A stretch of 64,000 nucleotides of DNA from Mytilus californianus. Taxonomy: Eukaryota; Mollusca; Bivalvia; Mytilida; Mytilidae. Positions 34,415 to 46,299 of this stretch are shown piece by piece. The stretch spans positions 114,139,640 to 114,203,639 of the forward strand of contig NW_026262712.1 in NCBI RefSeq assembly GCF_021869535.1, in the 5' to 3' direction. Made by a program: the position numbers and the translations under genes. The notes under the pieces were generated by a model. The model worked only from the letters and a program-made list of their open reading frames with translations, made no database searches and was not told the origin of the DNA. Numbering within the stretch: the stretch's first letter is position 1; every line of letters begins with the position of its first letter.

Positions 34415-36600
34415 AGAGTGCACACGCTGAAATGTCTCGCCTGTTTTACTGACCATTGATTTTATGTTGAAAGTCTTAAGGATAAAGGTTTTACTACAAG
34501 TATCACATCAACTTAACATTTTATAATATCCATGACAATGAGGTCCAGGTCAGATAAATTCTGTCAGACAACAATGTGGACCTTAAAATCATTCCATACA
34601 CCAAATATAGTTGGTTGACCCATTGCTTACGGTAATTGAAAAACAGACCAAAACACAAAAACTTAACATTGACCAAAGAACCATGAAATTGAGGTCAAAG
34701 TCAGATTATACCTACCAGACAGACATGTTCTGTACACCTTACAATCATTCCATACACCAAATATAGTTGACCAACTGCTTATAGTATCTGAGAAAACACA
34801 ATAATCATGTAACTTTAACCTTCATCACTGATCCATGAAATGAGGTTGAGGTCAGGTGAACTCTGTCTGACGGACATGTAGACGTTGTAAGGAACCCATT
34901 AAACAAATACAGTTATCCTATTACTCGTTATAAGTGAGAAATTCACATGACAAATAAAACTGTTATCACAGAAATATGTCTCGCCTTTTTGTAATTTTGA
35001 TAATGCAAATGTTGAAATTAAAATAGCAATACTTTAACATGTAAGTTATGCAAATATTCAAAGTCGATGAACCATGACTGAAGGTACATGGCTAAACAAT
35101 CTCCATGGAATGAGATGTGCCAATGCTAATACAACTGCATACCAAATACCATTGACTTATTATAAGTCGTCCCCTTTAAACAAACCTTAACACAAACATT
35201 AACTTGTAAACTATGTAAAAGTTTCAAAGTCAATGAACCATGATCAGGGGTGGGGCTATATAATCTCCATGGAAACAATACTTGCAAATGCCAATAAATT
35301 TGCATACCAAATATCATTGACTTAACATTAGCAGTTCATCTTAAACTGATCTAATCACAAACTAATACATGTAAACTAAGCAAAAGTTTCAAAGTAAATA
35401 GACCATGACTGAGGGGGCGGGGCCAAATATTCTCCATGGAAATGAGATGTGCTAATGCTTATACAACTGAACACCAATTAACATTGGCCTATCACTAATG
35501 GTTCCCCTTGAACTGACCTAATAACAAACTAATACATGTTAACTTTGCAAAATTTTTAAAGTCTATAGACCATGACTTAGGGGGCGGAGCCAAAAAATCT
35601 TCATGGAAATGAGATATGCAAATGCTTAAACAACTGCAAACCAAATATCATTGACCTACCACCAGTGGTTCCCCATAAATTGACCTAATCACAAACTAAT
35701 ACATGTAAACTATGAAAAGTTTCAAAGTCAATAGACCTTGACTGAGGGGGTAAGGCCAAATAATCTCCATGGTAATAAGATGTGCCAATGCTAATACAAC
35801 TGCATACCAAATATCATTGACCTACCACTAGTGGTTCACCATGAACTAGACCTAATCACAAACTAATACATTGTTGACGCCTCCGCCGTTGCCGAGGCGC
35901 CGGAAACAGCATACCTATGTCTCACTTTTTGACTCCGTCAAGGCGAGACAAAAACTATAACTTTTTTTCAAGCAGTCACTGAACCATAATCAAAGTTCTT
36001 GTAAGCACAGAAGGGTAAAGATTGCTTTAATTTATCAGTGGGAAGTAAATTTAAACAGTGCATTGTATAAAGCATTGGTTGTGGTTGATTCAACTACAAT
36101 TATGGACAAAGGAAGATAACTCCAATTTTAAAGATTACTTTAATGATATTTTTAGAACAGATATTAGATTCCTGCACCTTGCACAATTTATGTAATTGGC
36201 TTGACCAGTATAACATCATATTGTAACTTGAGTATCTAAGCATATATTTCACTGATAAATTTCTGGAAATGTTCATGGATAGGATGTACAGAATGTTATG
36301 ATCAATGCACTATATTTTGTGTATGTAAAAAGTAGTGATAAACCTTGGAAGATTTAGATATCAAGTCAGTACCATAGGGTTTTGATTGCATTTCATGCAA
36401 TCTTTACCCAAAAATGAGGTCAAGGGCAATGGACATATGACAGATGGAAACTTCGTGACACAAGGTATCTGCATACAAGGTATGAAGCATCCAGGTCTTC
36501 TACCTTCTGAAATATAAAGCTATATACAAAGAGTTTACTCTGCCACCGCAGCCAGATCCCTACGCCTCACATACTGATACTTTTTCCACAGGAACATGTA
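34415..36600 (+). mobile_element. ~150-bp-unit element, copy B counterpart
   Basis: The same element as 1616-3118 (start GTGCACACGCTGAAATGTCT; 'ACCATGAAATTGAGGTCAAA', 'CATACACCAAATATAGTTG' in units). It is interrupted by C2 at 34955-35956. Its right part (36400-36580) keeps GTATGAAGCATCCAGGTCTT. Confidence 0.65.
34955..35956 (+). mobile_element. Tandem-core element with TGTCTCGCCTT ends, copy C2
   Basis: An 11-bp inverted repeat (TGTCTCGCCTT at 34977-34987; AAGGCGAGACA at 35940-35950) bounds five ~165-bp units matching copy C1 (28430-29425). A short flank repeat (AAACT) is visible on both sides. Copy A lacks it, carrying another element about ten bases away. Confidence 0.75.
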
Positions 36601-37647
36601 ATCATAAGGTATGGATCCAGGATATTGAAAAAGGGGTGGGGGTTACCTGGCAATCTATCATTTGGAGTGATACTAGTAAAAAGTATATGCATAAATCATG
36701 CATGAAGCTCCATAAATCCATCTCTGATCATAATTCTTCATGTTTAATAAAAAATGTAAACTATTTTTAAGCCAATGAAGCATGACTAAGCACTAATTTA
36801 CTATGTGTAAGAAGATCTTTAAATACTGCAATTATTCTAAAAGCCACACCTACCGCTGAGACTCCTTAAACTTTTCCGGTTCACATATACCTAAATCAAA
36901 TCATTTCTCTTACAAAAATAAACACATATTATTGTTTTGGTTCAAATTTTTTATAAAGTTGCATTGATTATTAAGTTCATTGCTTATTGTTGATATTTAT
37001 TTTGTATGTAGCTGCACTCGCTCACTTGACTGATTTTAACAAGACACAACGTGACAATTGTACTGGACAACTAATTTAAGTAAGACACCTTTTAAAGGAT
37101 GAATTTAAAAGTATTTAGAAAAAAATTATAACATTAAGTAGGTATACAATTGTTTCAGATTGCAGTAAAAAGCCATCAATAATGTATTGACTTGACATAG
37201 AGAAGATATAAGCATTTGGCACTAAACGAAAAAACTGTTTTTTCAGAGCGTTGGATTTTCCTTGTTACTTAGCCTTAGCCTTATATTGTTCTTCTATCAG
37301 CCCAATGCACTGGAATTATCCATATCCTATTTGCATCTGAAATGTATGAAAGTTAATGCAAAAGAATATCATTAACCAATAGTTTATCAAATGGATCAAA
37401 GATTTATTATTCAAGAGCAACATAACATAATGCCAGAAAAACAGTGCCTATGTCTTGTTTTGTGATATCAAGGTAAGTAAACAAAGATAACAAATGTGAA
37501 AAGGTGTTTCAAAATACATACAATACTGAGTGTGTTTATTCTGAGATACAAATACAGCAATACAGCAGTGTAAAGGCTTAGCATATTTTCCAAATTGTGA
37601 ATATAGAAATACATATATATATATATAAGCTAAGCAACTATACAATA

Positions 37648-37812
37648 TTAGGGTCTGGATGGTGGATCCTTTATTTCTGTATTCTTTAATTTTTTAAGTA
37701 ATTTTTCTCTATTTTAGCACCCCATTATTCTCTATTCTTTATTTTTTTGGTTGATATTTCTGTAGATTTGGCCCATTAATCTCTATTCTGTAAACCCCAT
37801 CCAGACCCTCTT
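37648..37812. mobile_element. MITE with GGGTCTGGATGG inverted ends
   Basis: Inverted ends GGGTCTGGATGG (37651-37662) and CCATCCAGACCC bound a T-rich core containing repeated 'CTCTATTCTTTA'. Copy A (TATACTATATGGTG, 4108-4121) is the empty site. A second copy is at 57308-57546. No coding capacity. Confidence 0.8.
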
Positions 37813-37876
37813 ATATGGTGCTGTCAGATATAACATATATACATTGTATAACAGATACTAGTAAGCAGATTTACTA

Positions 37877-38082
37877 CAGTAAATTCAGAAATTATTGCGA
37901 GGTTTTTATTATTGCGAAAAATGCGACCGAGTTGAAAACGCAATAATTTTAACTTGCATTTTGAAATATTTTATATGAACTAAACAGGATTTTTCTCAAA
38001 ATCGTAAAAATTAAAATCGCATTTAAGTCTAAAATAATAAAATCGCAATAATAAATGCACGCAATAATTTCTGAATTTACAG
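37877..38082. mobile_element. 206-bp MITE with TA target duplication
   Basis: The ends CAGTAAATTCAGAAATTATT and AATAATTTCTGAATTTACAG are inverted over about 23 bp with one mismatch, and TA flanks both sides. Copy A reads through an uninterrupted TAC-TA-TACATG at 4179-4187. The features fit a Tc1/mariner-type MITE. Confidence 0.85.
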
Positions 38083-38892
38083 TATACATAGTGCTCATAT
38101 ACAGATCAGCTGATACAGATATATAAAAGCTAAGCTAATGGTACTGCTATACACATATATATATATACTAGAAAAGAAGATATATAAGGAACATACATTT
38201 GGTAATTATCATCAAAATTTAGATTTTCTTTGTAAATATCTATTATGCTCTTAATGTATCTTGGATTTAGAATGAATCATTATTTTAATCTGAAGTACCT
38301 TACCCCTTCCTTTTTTTGATAAGCAAGAAACTCTCATACACATTACATAGATATAATGCATTATTTCAGATAGAATGAATCCTTTTGTAAATAGGAATCC
38401 GTCTTTTGGAGTTTATGAAATTTAAAAAAATGCAAACATCTAAGAAATTAACTACCCCCTCCCCCTCCCCCTCAAATAAAAAAAAAAACAAAAAAAAACA
38501 TAAAGACACACAAAAGATAAATAATCAATATCAAGAGTGCATAATATCAAGAGTGCATAATATCAAATATGCGCTTTAGATGAAATAAAACTATATAAGG
38601 GCTTCAGATGAACTAAAACTATATAAGCGCTTCAGGTGAACTGAAACTAAAGTGTTGTCTTCATTTGATTGGGAATGGGTTAAATATACAGTTTATCGTC
38701 ATTTGACTTTATCTTTATTTTTTGTGTTTTTAATATTTGGTCGCATTCCAGGTCACTTCTTTATGCATTGAAAATATATACAAGATAATTTTAACCATAT
38801 TAAAGCATTGAGAAATTAAAAATCAAAGTATTGATTTTATATTTATAAGATTCCTTCACATAAAACAAGAAAATTAATATAAAATGATACAG

Positions 38893-39440
38893 GTTTGAGT
38901 ACTGTGAGTACAATACCAACGCCTGTCTTAGGAAACTCATGATCAGTGAAGTGTTTGTTGTTCAGTAAAATGATACAGGAGTGAGTACAGTGAGTACATG
39001 ATTGGTGTAGTGTTTGTTGTTCAGTAAAATGATACAGGATTAGTATAGTGAGTACATGATCAGTGTGGTGTTTGTTGTTCAGTAAAATGATACAGGATTG
39101 AGTACAGTGAGTACATGATTGGTGTAGTGTTTGTTGTTCAGTAAAATGATACAGGATTAGTATAGTGAGTACATGATCAGTGTGGTGTTTGTTGTTCAGT
39201 AAAATGATACAGGATTGAGTACAGTGAGTACATGATTGGTGTAGTGTTTGTTGTTCAGTAAAATGATACAGGATTGAGTACAGTGGGTACATGATCGGTG
39301 TAGTGTTTGTTGTTCAGTAAAATGATACAGGATTGAGTACAGTGAGTACATGATCAGTGAAGTGTTTGTTGTTCAGTAAAATGATACAGGATTGAGTACA
39401 GTGAGTACATGATCAGTGTAGTGTTTGTTGTTCAGTAAAA
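38893..39440. repeat. 58/59-bp minisatellite, about nine units
   Basis: GTTTGTTGTTCAG recurs at 38953, 39012, 39070, 39129, 39187, 39246, 39305, 39364 and 39423. The spacing alternates 59/58/59/58 and then stays at 59. The alternation reflects two unit types (GATTAGTATAGTG versus GATTGAGTACAGTG), so part of the array grew as a dimer. Copy A has only a diverged single unit near 4890-4985. Confidence 0.95.
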
Positions 39441-39905
39441 TTTCACTGTCAAATTCATTCACAACTTGACCAGACTCATGGTGATTTAGGTGATACAGAT
39501 GATGGTTAGTTGTTTGCTTTATGTCCAGTGACAAATATTTTATGCATGTTCAGGAGAAAAGTGATATACACTTATTTATTAGTGAAACCAGTATGTTGAC
39601 CTATAAGTATCTTCTTTTTTATTGTTGGATTGTTGACTCACAGATGTATACCCAACTTTCTTTTTATATAGATTATAAAATGTATAACTTATGCTTTGTT
39701 TGAAATCGTTCAACATTTAGCAAAAAGTAAAATCCTGTAGAATATCCCTTGTTTGTGACATTAACAAACATGACTGTGGAGATAACTTATACTCTTTACA
39801 AAAATATGAAGATGTGGTACGATTGGCAATGTGACAACTCTCCACCAGAGACCAAATGACATAGAACAGACTCTATTTCAATATTAATATTATTGATATT
39901 GGGGT

Positions 39906-40520
39906 TTTATATCAATTATTTCCAATCTGAATGAGCCAAAATAACCTTTTCTAAATAACAAGTTGATATTTTACAGAATGGTCAGTTTTTACTATTGACA
40001 TGGAATTCAATATCATAATAAAACTAATCAGTTAGTTCTTTTTATTATTTTACGAAAGTCTTGCATGTTTTGTGTTTTCTGACTAAAATAAAAAAAAGAA
40101 AATTAGAAGTGGCTGTATGACATTAAGACATTCTCTGCCTATAGACCTGATGCGAAAAAAAGTCAACTGGAAAAAAATATTACCCCTATCTGTAAGTTAT
40201 CACCATACACATATGTACCAAACTCCAGAATTACGAAAATTAGTACAATTTTCATGAATTTTTTAAGCCAAAGGGAAATATTTCTGCTGATACTGGCTCA
40301 ATGGGAAAGAAACCCATATCAATCTGTAAGTCTTCATTATACACTGATGTACCAAAATGTGAATCAATTATCTGCAAGCATAAGGAAGAAGGTCCATAAA
40401 ACTATTAGATTTCAGAATGACCAGCATTATATGGCCTGGTCACTTATATTATTAGAGGCAGAAAAAATCAAAATGTTACATTATTTACTTAAATAAAATA
40501 CAAAATGTATAATCAAGCTA
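39906..40520. other. Intergenic
   Basis: Unrecognised AT-rich DNA. The 80-codon frame at 40254-40496 has no recognisable domain. Confidence 0.4.
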
Positions 40521-41013
40521 CAAGATCACAAGTTTGGGAGGTGGAGCAACAAGATCACAAGTTTGGGAGGTGGAGTTACAAGATCACAAGTTTGGGAGGT
40601 GGAGCTACAAGATCACAAGTTTGGGAGGTGGTGCGACAAGATCACAAGTTTAGGAGGTGGAGCAACAAGATCACAAGTTTGGGAGGTGGAGCTACAAGAT
40701 CACAAGTTTGGGAGGTGGAGCAACAAGATCACAAGTTTGGGAGGTGGAGCTACAAGATCACAAGTTTGGGAGGTGGAGCAACAAGATCACAAGTTTGGAA
40801 GGTGGAGCAACAAGATCACAAGTTTGGGAGGTGGAGCTACAAGATCACAAGTTTGGGAGGTGGAGCTACAAGATCACAAGTTTGGGAGGTGGAGCTACAA
40901 GATCACAAGCTCGAGAGGTGGAGCTACAAGATCACAAGTTTGGGAGGTGGAGCTTCAAGATCACAATTTTGGGAGGTGGAGCTACAAGATCACAAGTTTG
41001 GGAGGTGGAGCTA
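40521..41013. repeat. 29-bp minisatellite, 17 units
   Basis: Seventeen units of CAAGATCACAAGTTTGGGAG plus GTGGAGCTA occur at exact 29-bp steps from 40521, with a partial unit at 41014. A CAA/CTA difference at the unit end alternates irregularly. As 29 is not a multiple of three, all three plus frames stay open across the array, explaining the overlapping frames of 122-205 codons. Confidence 0.95.
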
Positions 41014-42492
41014 CAAGATCAATAGATCTACTGGTAGAATGATATCTCATAATTTCACATGTCCCATAAGTCATTTAACTTCCTGTTATGTCAATGAAAA
41101 GCACAGATTAATAGCCAAATAGGACAAACACCGTTTTTATTGAATGTGATAGATAAACATGATAAAGATAAGTGGTAATCATGTAAAGTAGCTGAGCAGA
41201 GATTTCTAAAGTGGCATTAGATGTTAACCTCGGCTAACAGATTCCAAGGTTGATACAAAATTTATTATGTCAAGTACTGCTTAGTGTCCTCTTGTATAAT
41301 CTAATATGCAAGACCTTTGAAATTCCTTGTATTTCTTCTTTTTTTTTCATTATTAATGTATATATTAACTCACTTTATGTGACTATCATGACCAATTTCT
41401 ACAATGACAACATTTGATATGCCGCCACAATTGTATGAAATACTTACAAGGGAAAAAATGATTCACTCTTTACTGAGAATAATACTGAAATAAAAAATTC
41501 CTTAACAACTTTGGATTAACTTGTGTATGTACTTGAAAATACAATACTTCAAAATAAATAAAAATCCACTTCAAAAAGTAAAAAACCTTAACACACTTCA
41601 AACTATCAAACACAACAGAAAAAATAAATAAAACTTAACAAATCCAACCACACAACACAGATTTACAATGCTCCTTTGTCATACATGATACATCCAAAAT
41701 GTTCATTCTGTAAAAATTACTTTTACTTGTTTATTCAAAATCAAATTTCTTATCCTCTCAAAAAAATATGTCTATAAATTGAAGACATTCCATTTAAACA
41801 TTCCCCATCAACTTCATATTGTACTCCTAAATTCAGCTGATACCCATGGAACTGGAGTTTCTTACTAAAAATATATATCTTAAGATGTACTTATCATATA
41901 AGGAAGATCTATTTAACATTCAAAGGGAGGTAATTCTGAGAAAAAAAAATGGATTGGAATATACCTGTCATGTCTATATCATACCAGTATGTATATTATC
42001 ATCGCATGCTCCGACCAATCCAAGACCTACACTAATGTTGTGAGTTTAAAATCTGCTTGTGACAAGGTGCATTATATAATACAGTGTTTGTCATAAAGGA
42101 ATTGTGATAAAGGGTATAACTTATATGGGACAAGCAATAGAGGGTATGTGATATAGGTTTAAAGTTTAAACATTGAATCAGATATTCGAAACAAAAGTAT
42201 CAACAGCTAAATATATATACAAAACAAATAAAACCAAACATAATACATTGTACCTATATCAATGTCTGCATACCATTTAAATTCTTTCTTCTACAACGTA
42301 GAAATCTTAATTAATGAGTACTGTAATGACTTAGGGTTTGGTAAGGACACACAGACAGACAGATATATTGTACAACATTGTACAATATAGACTGATGAAC
42401 ACTTTAACCTTTTTTCAGATCATTTTTTACCTGTGTAACATGCAAAGCAAAGGAGCATCTTTTTATCACAATTTCAGGAAATGGAAAAAGAT
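41014..42492. other. Region downstream of the KCTD gene
   Basis: AT-rich and unrecognised, likely containing the KCTD 3' untranslated region (minus strand). I saw no clear minus-strand AATAAA close to the stop. A TTGTACAA inverted repeat lies at 42368-42386. Confidence 0.4.
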
Positions 42493-43233
42493 CTACATAT
42501 ATGTTACAAACTTTTTTATTTTTGGCAGATTTAACATCCAACGATCTCTGTAAGTTTGTTCTATACACAACGACCCACCGTTGGCACTCTTCACAGATGA
42601 AGACGATGACAAGTTAGAATGAACTAGTTCCCAGTTACTGTTTTTCAGTGTTTCTGCAAGCCTCAATCTGATGTTCGCACTGTTCAACTCTAATTCTACA
42701 TAATCCATACCATTGGTCATGTCCAGGCGTTCGATGGCATCCTCACCTATCAACTGCATTGGTAAAGACAAAATGACATCTTTCCTACCTATCATTATTG
42801 TTTTTACTCGTGAGTTTTTGGATGGCATTGTTGCAGTGGTCCCTATCCTGACCTCTATGATTTCTAAGTAATGAGTATGAGATTTATTCTGAGATGATTC
42901 ATCTTGTGTCTGTATCACTAATTCTATCAACGGACTAATCTGGTAAAAGTCTGCCTCACTTAGCAGTAAGTCGTAATCTTTGAAATCATTTGGCAAGCTT
43001 AGTTTTGAGGATCTAAGGAAATTCAAAATATATTTGAAAATTTCACCATCTCTGTCTATAAAATAATGTCCATTTAGATCTAGCCTTGATGGAATGTCTC
43101 CTCTAAACATTGCTCCTAACATAGAATCTGGATATTTGCACAATGTAGATCTTGTCGTAGTGTAAACAGCGCCACCTACATTTAGGTGTATTATCTCAGA
43201 CCCACTCATTTCCAGCTGGTTGTCAAGATGCAT
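42493..43233 (-). CDS. BTB/T1-domain protein, KCTD6/KCTD21-like
   Basis: 246 residues in one exon. The N-terminal BTB/T1 tetramerisation-type domain (about 14-108) is plain: HLNVGG (16-21), YPDSMLGAMF (34-43), YFIDRDG (57-63), ILNFLRS (69-75), and EADFYQI (93-99). The C-terminal part (about 120-246) is less conserved and resembles the KCTD C-terminal domain in length. Proteins of this type assemble into oligomers and often act as cullin-3 E3 adaptors or GPCR/Hedgehog-pathway modulators; the target here is unknown. The order and spacing are closest to KCTD6/KCTD21 as I remember them. An in-frame TAA four codons upstream fixes the start region (Met1, or Met9 in MSGSE). A 3' splice site lies about 27 bp before the ATG, so there is probably a 5' untranslated exon. 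Confidence 0.92.
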   Translation of the reverse strand: MHLDNQLEMSGSEIIHLNVGGAVYTTTRSTLCKYPDSMLGAMFRGDIPSRLDLNGHYFIDRDGEIFKYILNFLRSSKLSLPNDFKDYDLLLSEADFYQISPLIELVIQTQDESSQNKSHTHYLEIIEVRIGTTATMPSKNSRVKTIMIGRKDVILSLPMQLIGEDAIERLDMTNGMDYVELELNSANIRLRLAETLKNSNWELVHSNLSSSSSVKSANGGSLCIEQTYRDRWMLNLPKIKKFVTYM

Positions 43234-43258
43234 TACACTTTATTTCAATGACATCTCT

Positions 43259-43280
43259 GCCTAAAATATATAAATGTATA
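43259..43280 (-). other. Likely 3' splice site upstream of the KCTD start codon
   Basis: On the minus strand TTTATATATTTTAG is followed by GCAGAGATG; the AG ends at 43261. It would join a 5' untranslated exon to the coding exon. The donor was not located. Confidence 0.5.
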
Positions 43281-45237
43281 TTTACACATGTACAGGGTAT
43301 TAATACACATTTACACATGTTATTATAGTTGAATGATTCATGCCTGTATATAAATACAAAATAACTGTGACATGTCAAATTATTCTGTGAATATTTCACT
43401 AAACCACACAAGGATCATACATGAGTATGAAAAAAAAAATCAAAGCATCATCGATGTTGTGATCCAGTCATATTCATAGCTAGTCTGATATTCTTTCTAG
43501 ATCTGACAATACTTTTTTCAATATTTTTTTCTCTTTTCATTTCCAATCTTACTGTTAAATTTCTATGTTATTGCCCACAGGTAGGGAATTTCACAATATT
43601 GATGCAAATAATGATATATATATCATGTATATATTGATATTTCAATTTTAGACTCTGTCAGATTTTTTTTTTTTATAAATATTTGCAATTTTATGGTATT
43701 GACATGAATGGAAAGGGAAATCATCAAACAAGTAATATATTTTTTATATGCCATTAATAATATCTGGCTTAATAATTTCCAGAAAGAGGCCTTGGAAATG
43801 CACTTTCTCAACAACAAAAATGAAGAAAAAAAATAATAACTAATTTTTATCTAAATTGGTGTTCATTCTTCATTAAGAAAAAATACATTTCCTGTATTCA
43901 AATTTAAATGTACAAATACCTAATGCTGAGATATTTCCAATTACTGTTAAATAGCAATATAATGGGATATAAATGTAGAACAAACAAATAAATTTTATTG
44001 CAGAAAATGCTCAGGTAAACGTTAAGCAATTTTGTGTATTGTTTCAACCAAATTTCTGATAATTGTAACTAATTAATTAGATCTTGATTATTGACTTATG
44101 TCAGATGATAATGGCACTGTTTTTACAAGTGAAATAAAATTTGCTTGCATTTTTTATACATATTTTTACATTGTCTTTTCTTTGAAAAAAAACCACGTCT
44201 GATTAATCATTCAGCTTCGCTAGCAAAATTAACAGATTATTTTAATGTAGTATAGATCAAAATAAATAATACATTTGTACGTTTACTATTGAGGTCAAGA
44301 ATGTGTGTATTCAGTTAGGTGTGTAATAAATTGTGCCTATTTAATTATGTAACAGGTCATGAGATATTTAATGTGGTGAATTAAGACTGGGGTTGTTTCC
44401 AATTAATACTTACACATTTGAGTGTATTCTCAAATAAAAGGGTTGTTCGACCAATCTTTTCTTAATTTAAGGGCAAATAACATGTCAAAAGTTGGCAGTT
44501 GATGATTAAAATGGTGTAGAAAGTTTCTGCAAGTCATAAAAACACATAATTAGTTTCATGACATGTCTTCAACTTAGTATTCTGCACCATCTCCAAAAAC
44601 AGAGTGATCGCATAGATCCAGCATGGCTGAATCAACAATGGTGCAAACAATCTAGTAATGTCTTGCATGATGAAATGATTTTTATCAAATAATATGCATA
44701 CAGATTTTGTGATAATTGTTGTGTTTCAAAAAAAGTAGAAAGGAAGGGAAGGGAAATCAATCTAGACATTGCTAGAGTCTTACTTTATCTTACTTAAAGA
44801 AACTGTCACCAAGGAAGGGCGGTGAAAACCATTCTGGACAATACTTGTCAATTGATATTTAAATGTGTTCTTTACATTATTTTAATGTAAAAACATGGTA
44901 AACTTCTTTCCTTTGAATGATTCAGTTGAGTTAAACATGTCAAATGAAAATATTTATATCTTATTAATTATTAACTACTCCACAGAATTTTTTTTTATTT
45001 CACATATGAATTCTGCTTGTAAAAACACACCAGAAAATAGAATAAAAAAAAGGGGTGACCGTTTTCGTTTTTTTCGTGAAACAAATGTACAAGGTGTTGA
45101 AATTAACAGCATGTATGCCAAAATGCACAAAGGATATATATACAATTAAAATGTATAGGGAAAATCATAAAAATCTGCTGGAAAATGGTGTACACTCTCA
45201 ATGCTTTTATACATTTGTACTCTTTGTAACTAAACCT
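43281..45237. other. Region upstream of the KCTD gene
   Basis: It probably holds the KCTD promoter and first exon, but I cannot place them. No repeat or other gene was recognised. Confidence 0.4.
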
Positions 45238-45500
45238 GGATTGATTTATTGATTGCTGTATAACACAATTTTCAGCACTATGGTGCTATTTCGTGGTGGT
45301 CAACTTTTTATTGGTGGAGGAAGCCAGCTGAGTGCCCGGAGAGAACCGCTGACCTTTGGTAGGAAAACTGACAATCCTAGTCAATTAAGATTGGAGTCGA
45401 GCGCACCTGCCATGTGGGGGATTCAAACTCACAACATCAATGTTGACAGGCTAGTGATAAAGTAGTTTGACTCTTTAGACCCCTTGGCCACAGAGTCCCC
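45238..45500 (-). repeat. tRNA-derived SINE, second copy
   Basis: It matches 236-500 over its length. Minus strand: A-box-like TGGCCAAGGGG (about 45482-45492), B-box-like GTTTGAATCC (about 45420-45430), then the body and an AATCAATAAATCAATCC tail (about 45238-45254). Confidence 0.75.
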
Positions 45501-46299
45501 GTAACTAAAACTTGCATGAACCTGTTATATTAAAGGTTTGGTAAAATACATGTCCTACACTATTCAGTTTGGTTTCATGACCATAATCAGTGTTCCAGCT
45601 ATTCGGTTTTTCAGAGTGCACAACTCCCTTTTAGAGTGGTGACCAGGAGTGTGCCCTTTTTACAGTTTTAAAGGCGCCCTTTGCCTTTTTCAAATGGGCC
45701 TGCCATTTTGAAGATCGTTAATATTTTATTCTGTTTGTTTTGTTATGATCTGCCATTACGTAATAAATTTGTTGTCAATACTGCGTGTACATCGTAATAT
45801 ATACTGAACAGGTAAAAATAGGTTTACCTGTCAATAACAGCTGATCAGTACACGTTAATTAACAGTGATTTGACTCATTAAAGAAAAATTTATATAACAT
45901 TATAACTTATAAGTTTGTGTTTCTTGTATTATGCCAATCACAATGCCCGATAGTTGATTGCATTTATTTACATTTTCTCGCATGGTTGAACAAGGGGAAC
46001 CACATTACTAATGTAAAATTGGTTTGACCATTGATCTTTTCCATAGCCACAACCCTGTTGCTCTTTCATCATCATTATGACCATGACTGAATGCAATATA
46101 TCTCTGGACTTTTAAATGCCATAAGCAATTTACACATGTATATGGGCATGATTCCTATTGATGGGTGCCAGAAGTACTGCATGTATCACATAAACTGACT
46201 TACTCTGTTGCTATTGTTCGGCTATATATTGTATATAATATGAAATGACTGAATAATAGCCAAAGATAAATCTTACGGGGCGATGGATCATAAAATTAT
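45501..46299. other. Intergenic
   Basis: No gene or familiar repeat recognised. Confidence 0.4.

Larger units (their letters stand above)
32440..39905. repeat. Segmental duplication, copy B
   Basis: Collinear with 455-5375 but about 2.5 kb longer. Private additions are a pearl-like element (32911-34210), element C2 (34955-35956), two MITEs (37648-37812 and 37877-38082), a 59-bp minisatellite (38893-39440) and an 80-bp repeat piece (about 39797-39878). Copy A gives the empty site for each. No gene was recognised. Confidence 0.85.

Noticed and set aside
38843..39292. 149-codon minus-strand frame
   Set aside because: It is created by the 58/59-bp minisatellite; the frame phase shifts with unit length.
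40505..41122. 205-codon frame and two overlapping ones
   Set aside because: All three frames are open through the same 29-bp array; no reason to prefer any.
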